A DNA stretch of 64,000 nucleotides, from NCBI GenBank assembly GCA_020744225.1, contig JAGMWG010000011.1, positions 1,411,356 through 1,475,355 of the forward strand. The letters are read 5' to 3'. A model generated the notes under the pieces. That model was not told the DNA's origin. It ran no database searches and was given only the letters and a program-made list of their open reading frames with translations. Positions 57,651 through 64,000 of this stretch are shown in pieces; position 1 is the first letter of the stretch; each line of letters starts with the position of its first letter. A program made the position numbers and the translations under genes. Origin of the DNA: Paraphoma chrysanthemicola. Taxonomy: Eukaryota; Ascomycota; Dothideomycetes; Pleosporales; Phaeosphaeriaceae.

Positions 57651-57986
57651 TGAGACAGCCGAGCAGCTGTCGCGCAAGCTAAGCAGCAAATCAACAACAG
57701 CGCACGTTGCGCAAACGACCGACAATAGCCGCAGAAAATTACTAGAGAGAACTGCGACACTATTATCTGCTTTCTTGAAGAATTTAGCGTTCTTGTGTGC
57801 AAACAGCACCATACAGGAGTCGTCAATCTTGACAGGCACTTACGAGAACAGCATGGAACCCCCATTGCACAGCGACGACAAGTACTAGAGCACTTTACAC
57901 AATTTTCTGTTGTCAATCCAAGTACAGTCGAACTGCCAGAGGAGCCCGCAGCGCTCATTCCCGAACTCAGGGCGCCGTTGAGCGGT

Positions 57987-60900
57987 ATGCAGTGCAGAGC
58001 GTGCAGCTTCATCACAGTCAGCACGAGCAGCATAAAGACACACTGCAGAAAATTGCACCAACTTTCTTGGACAGGGGATAAAAGCGCATTGTATTCAACT
58101 GTGAAAGTTCAGACGTTTTTCAGCAGCGGGGGGTTGCAGAAATATTTTATTGTTGATTTAGGTGCTGAAAACAATGTTGAGAATTCCGAAAGATTGAAAC
58201 CAAACCAGGTTGCTCAGCAGCAGCTTAGCGATTATCAAAAAGTGCGAAAACAGATTGACGACGACATGCAAGTAATGGAAGAGGCAGCAAAGACTGATAA
58301 AACTCGCTGGTTCACGAGAACAAAGTGGTTGCCGTTTCTGAAAGGCCGCAATCTCGCTCATCTGGGCTACGCAGCCCGCTTACCCGATCGCAACGAGGCA
58401 AAGCTACGTCTTGCTGCTGAGCTAACAGAAAAATTAATTGAGCAGAGTGTGAGGGGGCTAGCGACACTTCCAGATGAGACACGGCGATGGCTCAAAAGTG
58501 CAAAGCAGACAGAGGTTGATGTACGTCCGTTGGCGCGAATGCAGAACCCCGAGAGTCAGGCAACGTACGCTGGCTACATGGTCCGATTTGTGTGCTTCTA
58601 TCTCCGCATCATCGCCGACGAAGAGCGTCGAGTAGATGAATTTTTATCACAAGGGTCTCAGCTTGTTAACAGCGGTGATGAGGAAAGCAGCGAGGATAGC
58701 AGCACGGAGAGCGAGTGCAACGACAGTGGCAAGGACAATAACGCTGGAAGCTCCGACAACGACAGCATTGCGCCGCCGCGCACACCGCGCAAGAATACGC
58801 AAGTTGACAAACTGAAAGACGCGCGGGAGCTGTTTACGTGGAAGGGCGATCAGAAGGCGCTGGCAATGCAGCTCTGGCTGACGCTGGACGACAGCGACGC
58901 GACCGCTCAGACGAGCGCTCTGCTTGACTCGCTGACTTCATTTATTCTTACGGGGTATGGTAATGACGCGATGTCGACTGGTCTGGTGCAGTATCTCGCC
59001 GTGCTAGGCATAGACACGCAGACGAACCGCTTGCGCACGGCAAAGAATTACTCGTACATGCTGGCTGGCGTTGTGTACTGTACCCGGGTGCTAGCTGTTG
59101 AAAAGTTGCTTCCGGCAGCTGAACGTGAAGATCAGACAGAGGAAGATCGCGATCGATTCTTAGATATGCGCAAGAAGTATCTGGCGGACGGCTCGTACAG
59201 TCCGATGAGTGCAATGCTTAGTCTGCTGGCATACGGCAAGCACGCAGCGATGAACGAAGGGAACGCTGGCAACACTTCTTGGTCGCCCGACAAGAAGACT
59301 TTCTATCTTAACGGTCGGCCGATCGAGGTTCAACGCTTCTGCAAGATGGCACAGAGCATGGAGGCTGAGTTGGTGGAGCGATTCTGGCAGCTGTGCTGGG
59401 TCGACAATGTTGCTGACCGCTTTGCAATTGATCTGGAGCAGATTACAGACGACGTTACGTTCACAACGCGGGGCAAGTCTTTTGTGACAACTGCTGGCAA
59501 CGGTCTGTCTGAAGGGTTGGCTTGGATGCTGAAGCAGGCGCGGAGTACAGAGGGCGGCATGCGACTGCAGACTTCTGACGGCCGGTGGAGAAGGAAAAAG
59601 GTGCGAGAGTATCTGCGCGAGCTAGACCGTTTCAAGGAGCTCAAGCTGTGTTGCGTGCACGTTGAACAAGGTCAGCCGGCTCGAGGGTCTGAGATTACGA
59701 CGACACGGCATCGCAACGGACTACTGCAGGACCGCAATTGGTATATCATCGCTGGTATGATGGTATCAGTGGTTCGCTACTACAAGTCGCAGTCTCAGTT
59801 TGACGCGCCGAAGGTAGTGCCGCGCTTTCTGCCGCCGCGGTTGGGACAGATTATGGCGCTCTACTTGAGTTACTTGCAGCCGTTTGAAGAGTATCTTGTG
59901 GTGCAGGTCTTGGGTGGTGGGGTGCACGACTACATCTGGGGCGACGGGCAGGGGGCATGGGGCACCGACCGACTTACAAGGGTGCTGGAGCGCGAGACAG
60001 GCAAGCGGCTCGGTGTCAAGCTACATACGCTGGGGTACCGTCACACTGCTGTTGGCATTGGCCGGGTCAAAGTGGGCGAGTCATTTGGTCGGGGCTATCA
60101 AGACGAGGTGGGGGAGATGGATGAAGCAGAAGTGGACGAAGATCAGGAAGATCTTCTTGAGCTGCAGAACTCGCGGACAACGTTGATGGGCGTGGGCAAC
60201 TACAGCGTGTCGATTGACATCGTGAAGCATCTCAGCACGCGGTCGATCGATGCGTTCCGGGCACTCAGCACGGCGTGGCATCGCTTCTTAGGTGTGGATG
60301 GGCAGGCAGCTGAGCACGAAGCGCCGACGCGGCAACGGAAGAGAGCGATGCGGGAGAGCATGTCTGGGCTGGCGATTCTGCCGAAAGAGAAGGCGGTGCA
60401 TGTAGAAGACACGCGGGTTACGGCGGTACAGCGAGCGCTACAGAAGGTGTTGGGCAAACAAGACGTTGGGTTTCGGTCGATGGAGCAGGAACAGGCACTG
60501 TACGCGGTGCTGGACAAGCAGACGCCGCTCGTGGTCGTGCTTCCGACTGGGGGAGGGAAGAGCTTGCTGTTCACGCTGCCGGCTTGTGTGGAAGAGACGG
60601 GCGTGACGGTAGTTGTTGTGCCGTACCGGGCGTTGATTGAGGATCTGGTTGGCCGGATTCGCGATGCTGGAGTCGACTGTATGGAATGGAAGCATGGCGA
60701 AAGCAACCCGGCGTCCGTAGTGGTTGTCAGTGCGGATGTAGCGGGCGACATGACGAGCAACGGCAACTTCTTGGGTTATGCTCGGTTGCTGAAAGGCAAG
60801 GGGTTGCTGCAGCGGATTGTGGTCGACGAGTGTCATCTGGTGCTGACGGCACGGCACTGGCGAGAGAATCTGCTCAAGGTCAAGAATCTGCGACTGCTTG

Positions 60901-62099
60901 GGTGTCCGATGGTGCTATTGACGGCAACGCTGCCGCCGTTGCAGGAGGGCGAGCTGGAGGCAAGCATGCTTGTGAAGAATGCAACGTACATCCGGGCCAG
61001 TACGGTAAGGCCGAACGCTCGATACTTTGTATCGTGGTGTCAACGCAAGGCGCTAGAGAATACAGCGCTGTGGATGTGCGAGCGATGGGCTGCAAGGCTG
61101 CGGCGGACGGGACAGAAGGGGGTTGTGTATTGTCTTAGCAAGGCGCAGAGCGAGCGGATGGCAGAAGCGCTGGGGTGTGCATACTATCACGCGGGCATGG
61201 ACGCTGACGAGCGGGCTGATCGACTGCAAGAGTGGGTAGAGCATGGTGGGTTGATTGTAGCTACGTCGGCGCTTGGAACGGGGGTGGACTACGCGGGGAT
61301 TGTGTACATCTTGCACGTTGGGATGCCGTGGAGCATTACCGACTTCGCTCAGGCAAGTGGACGTGGAGGACGAGGCGGAGAGGAGGTCGATGTGGTAGTG
61401 GTGCTTGAGCAGGGGGAGGTTGAGAAGAGGATGGAGCGAGAGAGCGATGACATAGAGGTGGTGGCAATGGGGCAGTTTCTGGTTGGGAGCGGGTGCCGAC
61501 GGGAGCTGATGAGCTCGTATATGGATGTGAAGGGGGTCGGGTGTCGAGAGATAGAGGCAGTCCGTTGCGATCGATGTGGGGAGGGGGAAGATGCTTGGTT
61601 GGAGGAGCAGGAGAATTGGGCTCGCGAATGGGCTACGGTAGAGGAGGCGTTTAGTGAGCTGCGGAATGGATGTGCAATCTGCTGGATAGTGGGACAGGAG
61701 CATGCAGCGAGACAGGAGGATGAATGGAAGAAGCATAGGACGATGCAATGCACGGCGTGGGAGCACGCAACAGGGGCGGGAGCGGATGAGTTCCGGAAGA
61801 AGATGGTGGACCGGACGGTGAAGAATAATTGTCGGCGGTGCTGGGTGAGTCAGAAGTACTGCGCAACGGGGGAGGGGATGGACAAGCGGTGTCAGTGGGC
61901 GAATGTGGTAGTGCCGCTGGCGTACGCAGCGCGTCTGACTCGGAGGGGCATTGCGACAATGGGAGATTGCGGATTTGGGGAGATAGGAGACGATGCATAC
62001 GCTGGATGGTTAGGGAAGAGGCATAGGGAGGAGGTATGGGGACAGGTGTTTACGAACGCGATGGCGATGGCGATTCGGCTTATACTGCAATGCCGTTAG
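57987..62099 (+). CDS. Telomere-linked RecQ-type helicase with zinc finger and tyrosine-recombinase-like region (TLH copy E)
   Basis: From the first in-frame ATG (57987) the protein has 1370 residues. The open frame extends back to 57729 without ATG; further up two stops (TGA 57651, TAG 57726) interrupt the frame that is open in copies B and C. Residues 1-24 form a C2H2 finger (C3, C6, H19, H24) of the orsellinic-acid-D (DUF3505) type. Residues 230-750 look like a tyrosine recombinase core: Arg566 (ARGSEITTTRHRN), Arg685-His686 (LGYRHTAVGIGR), Tyr739 (GVGNYSVS). The helicase follows: Walker A Lys858 (LPTGGGKSLLF), DECH at 947-950, TATLP, ATSALGTGVDYAG, QASGRGGRG at 1122. A Cys-rich tail closes it. 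TLH genes sit next to telomeres in many fungi. Activity of this copy is uncertain because of the lost N-terminus. Confidence 0.85.
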   Translation: MQCRACSFITVSTSSIKTHCRKLHQLSWTGDKSALYSTVKVQTFFSSGGLQKYFIVDLGAENNVENSERLKPNQVAQQQLSDYQKVRKQIDDDMQVMEEAAKTDKTRWFTRTKWLPFLKGRNLAHLGYAARLPDRNEAKLRLAAELTEKLIEQSVRGLATLPDETRRWLKSAKQTEVDVRPLARMQNPESQATYAGYMVRFVCFYLRIIADEERRVDEFLSQGSQLVNSGDEESSEDSSTESECNDSGKDNNAGSSDNDSIAPPRTPRKNTQVDKLKDARELFTWKGDQKALAMQLWLTLDDSDATAQTSALLDSLTSFILTGYGNDAMSTGLVQYLAVLGIDTQTNRLRTAKNYSYMLAGVVYCTRVLAVEKLLPAAEREDQTEEDRDRFLDMRKKYLADGSYSPMSAMLSLLAYGKHAAMNEGNAGNTSWSPDKKTFYLNGRPIEVQRFCKMAQSMEAELVERFWQLCWVDNVADRFAIDLEQITDDVTFTTRGKSFVTTAGNGLSEGLAWMLKQARSTEGGMRLQTSDGRWRRKKVREYLRELDRFKELKLCCVHVEQGQPARGSEITTTRHRNGLLQDRNWYIIAGMMVSVVRYYKSQSQFDAPKVVPRFLPPRLGQIMALYLSYLQPFEEYLVVQVLGGGVHDYIWGDGQGAWGTDRLTRVLERETGKRLGVKLHTLGYRHTAVGIGRVKVGESFGRGYQDEVGEMDEAEVDEDQEDLLELQNSRTTLMGVGNYSVSIDIVKHLSTRSIDAFRALSTAWHRFLGVDGQAAEHEAPTRQRKRAMRESMSGLAILPKEKAVHVEDTRVTAVQRALQKVLGKQDVGFRSMEQEQALYAVLDKQTPLVVVLPTGGGKSLLFTLPACVEETGVTVVVVPYRALIEDLVGRIRDAGVDCMEWKHGESNPASVVVVSADVAGDMTSNGNFLGYARLLKGKGLLQRIVVDECHLVLTARHWRENLLKVKNLRLLGCPMVLLTATLPPLQEGELEASMLVKNATYIRASTVRPNARYFVSWCQRKALENTALWMCERWAARLRRTGQKGVVYCLSKAQSERMAEALGCAYYHAGMDADERADRLQEWVEHGGLIVATSALGTGVDYAGIVYILHVGMPWSITDFAQASGRGGRGGEEVDVVVVLEQGEVEKRMERESDDIEVVAMGQFLVGSGCRRELMSSYMDVKGVGCREIEAVRCDRCGEGEDAWLEEQENWAREWATVEEAFSELRNGCAICWIVGQEHAARQEDEWKKHRTMQCTAWEHATGAGADEFRKKMVDRTVKNNCRRCWVSQKYCATGEGMDKRCQWANVVVPLAYAARLTRRGIATMGDCGFGEIGDDAYAGWLGKRHREEVWGQVFTNAMAMAIRLILQCR

Positions 62100-62342
62100 G
62101 TAGGAGAGTATAGTAAGATGTGGTTAGGGTAAGAATACAAGAAATAGAGATGTGTCCGCTTACTTGTAGGGTAGGCGCAGAGATAAGAATTCAAAAATTG
62201 GCTACTCAGGTAAGGGGTTCAGGGTTATAAATAGAGAATACTCTGTACTAGCAACAGTAGGACATGAAATAAGAAAAGAAGAAGAGTAAGCCCGCGCTAA
62301 GGCGTACAGTGTTATGAGAGATGTTTTATCTTTAATGTGTGA
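62100..62342. other. TLH downstream flank
   Basis: A 243-bp stretch between the helicase stop and the first tandem repeats. It includes a telomere-like GGTTAGGGTA at 62122-62131. No gene is visible. Confidence 0.5.
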
Positions 62343-62635
62343 TGTCTAACTGGTTAGTTGTCTGATGTCGGTTGTCTGATGTCGGTTGTCTGATGTCGGT
62401 TGTCTGATGTCGGTTGTCTGATGTCGGTTGTCTGATGTCGGTTGTCTTTGTCTGATTTTCTGGTTCCGGGTGTCTGGTTCCGGGTGTCTGATTCCGGGTG
62501 TCTGATTTCCGATGTCTGATTTCTGATTTCTGATCTCTGATTTCTGATTTCTGATTTCTGATTTTCGATTTTCGATTTTCGATTTTCGATTTTCGATTTT
62601 CAATTTTTGATTTTTGATTTCTGAGTTCTGATTTA
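62343..62635. repeat. Short tandem repeats that change stepwise
   Basis: A run of the 14-bp unit GGTTGTCTGATGTC (about seven copies) passes into GGTTCCGGGTGTCT variants, then into 7-bp TCTGATT units, then TTTTCGA units, and ends in TTTTTGATT. The shift of the unit by single substitutions looks like replication slippage spreading from one seed. The open frame on the minus strand is a by-product of the period. Confidence 0.92.
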
Positions 62636-62785
62636 TGACTTTTACTTAGAGGTAAATATCTAGAGTAGTAGAACAGCTGTTACAGAGAATAACAACACGT
62701 AAGAGAACTACGGAAAAATAAAGTATAAACCGCGCGAATTAGCAAGGTATTATAGGAAGAGCATATAAGGGTAGAGAAAAGACAG
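62636..62785. other. Unique subtelomeric spacer
   Basis: A short AT-rich stretch between the two tandem-repeat zones. I see no gene or repeat in it. Confidence 0.5.
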
Positions 62786-63765
62786 GGTAGGCGGCTGGGC
62801 CGTGATACAGAAGAAGAGGGTAAGAATTAGAGTGAGGGGTTTATAGACAGGGTGGGTGGCTGGGCCGTGATACAGAAGAAGAGGGTAAGTATTAGGGTAA
62901 GGGGTTTAAAGACAGGGTGGGCAGCTAGGCCGTGATACAGAAGAAGAGAGTAAGTATTCGGGTGAGAGGTTTAAAGACGGGGTAGGCAGTTAGGCCGTGA
63001 TATAGAAGAAGAGGGTGCAGGGTAAGAGTAAAGGGAAAGACGGGGTGGGCGGTTGGGCCGTGATATAGAAGAAGAGGGTGCAGGGTAAGGGTGAAGGGAA
63101 AGACGGGGTGGGCGGTTGGGCCGTGATATAGAAGAAGAGGGTGCAGGGTAAGGGCGAAGGGAAAGAAAGGGGTGGGCGGTTGGGCCGTGATACAGAAGAA
63201 GAGGGTGCAGGGTAAGGGTGAAGGGAAAGACGGGGTGGGCGGTTGGGCCGTGATACAGAAGAAGAGGGTGCAGGGTAAGGGTGAAGGGAAAGACGGGGTG
63301 GGCGGTTGGGCCGTGATACAGAAGAAGAGGGTGCAGGGTAAGGGTGAAGGGAAAGACGGGGTGGGCGGTTGGGCCGTGATATAGAAGAAGAGGGTGCAAG
63401 GTAAGGGCGAAGGGAAAGAAAGGGGTGGGTGGTTGGGCCGTGATATAGAAGAAGAGGGTGCAGGGTAAGGGCGAAGGGAAAGAAAGGGGTGGGTGGTTGG
63501 GCCGTGATATAGAAGAAGAGGGTGCAGGGTAAGGGCGAAGGGAAAGAAAGGGGTGGGCGGTTGGGCCGTGATACAGAAGAAGAGGGTGCAAGGTAAGGGC
63601 GAAGGGAAAGAAAGGGGTGGGTGGTTGGGCCGTGATATAGAAGAAGAGGGTGCAGGGTAAGGGCGAAGGGAAAGAAAGGGGTGGGCGGTTGGGCCGTGAT
63701 ACAGAAGAAGAGGGTGAAGGAAAAGACGGGGTGAGTAGTTAGGGTGTGATGTAAAAGAAGAGCGA
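62786..63765. repeat. 63/64-bp subtelomeric minisatellite
   Basis: About 15 direct copies with the core GGGCCGTGATACAGAAGAAG followed by AGGGTGCAGGGTAAGGGTGA and AGGGAAAGACGGGGTGGGCG. Units with AAAGACGGGG are 63 bp (for example 63181, 63244, 63307) and those with AAAGAAAGGGG are 64 bp. The first three units (62786 to about 62990) are diverged and of other lengths. Long open frames appear on both strands because 63 is a multiple of three; they are not genes. Purines dominate the plus strand, and GGGTAAGGGTGAAGGG resembles degenerate telomere repeat. Confidence 0.93.
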
Positions 63766-63788
63766 AACGGCTAACCCGGTGGTCAAGT

Positions 63789-63863
63789 AGAGAACCGCTT
63801 AGGTCAGAACGCGGAGCGTTTGAGAAAGAAAAAGAGAACCGCTTAGGTTAGAACGCGGAGCGT
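63789..63863. repeat. 31-bp direct repeat pair next to telomere
   Basis: The sequence AGAGAACCGCTTAGGT[C/T]AGAACGCGGAGCGT occurs at 63789-63819 and 63833-63863, differing by one C/T, with a 13-bp spacer. It is the last non-telomeric sequence before the TTAGGG tract. Confidence 0.93.
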
Positions 63864-63891
63864 AACTGACGAGGACAATTGATAAGGATTG

Positions 63892-64000
63892 GGTTAGGGT
63901 TAGGGTTAGGGTTAGGGTTAGGGTTAGGGTTAGGGTTAGGGTTAGGGTTAGGGTTAGGGTTAGGGTTAGGGTTAGGGTTAGGTTAGGGTTAGGGTAGGGT
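63892..64000 (+). repeat. Telomere, TTAGGG repeats
   Basis: A continuous tract of about 17 TTAGGG units runs to the window end, G-rich on the plus strand as expected for a right chromosome end. The last copies contain shortened units (TTAGG, TAGGG), which could be sequencing or assembly noise at the tip. This identifies the right side of the window as a natural chromosome end. Confidence 0.97.

Noticed and set aside
60200..60766. 188-codon minus-strand open frame inside the helicase (also at 54913-55479)
   Set aside because: Antisense shadow of the RecQ coding region, duplicated only because the element is.
57371..62099. TLH element as a Helitron
   Set aside because: The helicase has RecQ/SF2 motifs (DECH, QASGRGGR), not a Pif1-type SF1 helicase with a Rep domain, and no CTRR hairpin end was seen.
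57371..62099. TLH element as a non-LTR retrotransposon of the telomere-inserting type
   Set aside because: No reverse transcriptase motif is present and the copies are cut at the 3' side of the gene, the opposite of typical 5' truncation.
62971..63591. 206-codon open frame on the minus strand
   Set aside because: It is a product of the 63/64-bp minisatellite, whose period keeps frames open on both strands; the protein would be a pure repeat.
62343..63765. Regular direct repeats that might suggest a CRISPR array
   Set aside because: The repeats are contiguous with no unique spacers, and the organism is a fungus; these are micro- and minisatellites.

Overview
The window is a chromosome end of a filamentous ascomycete. 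Introns are short (44-153 bp) with GT..AG borders. The protein families (HET, DUF6536, SNG1-like, GH43, PL1, orsellinic-acid-D-type zinc fingers) are typical of Pezizomycotina, and the sequence ends in TTAGGG telomere repeats at 63892-64000. Several families suggest a Dothideomycete, possibly Mycosphaerellales, but this is inference.

From 1 to about 47.2 kb lies ordinary gene-dense chromosome: the end of a K+/H+ antiporter, an SNG1/DUF3533 membrane protein, a chromodomain protein, a small mitochondrial-type protein, a ferric reductase, a cluster of four related F-box-like genes (one broken), a GPI-anchored CAP protein, a proline-rich ubiquitin-like-domain protein, a cation/Ca2+ exchanger, condensin subunit Brn1/CAP-H, several unknown or membrane proteins, a phosphate permease, and a sugar transporter next to a GH43 hemicellulase and a PL1 pectate lyase. 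I reconstructed exon borders from splice sites and reading phase. All coordinates are my own reading, without transcript support.

At 47.2 kb the chromosome changes character. A HET gene is cut short, and a 4.9-kb AT-rich block follows that has no open frame of 60 codons and looks destroyed by repeat-induced point mutation (RIP). Next comes a head-to-tail array (52085 to about 62100) of five copies of a telomere-linked RecQ helicase (TLH) element. Four copies are cut off on the telomere side, each at a CC. Each is followed directly by the next copy, which always begins CCTAACTAATATGAGG. The copy nearest the telomere has the full body. Beyond it are short tandem repeats, a 63/64-bp minisatellite, a duplicated 31-bp motif, and the telomere.

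The most interesting object is the TLH element. Its protein joins orsellinic-acid-D-type C2H2 fingers, a region with the R...RH...Y pattern of tyrosine recombinases, a complete RecQ-type helicase and a Cys-rich tail. The array structure suggests repeated loss of the chromosome end followed by addition of a new full-length element. A mutation gradient runs from the AT-rich block into the first copy.
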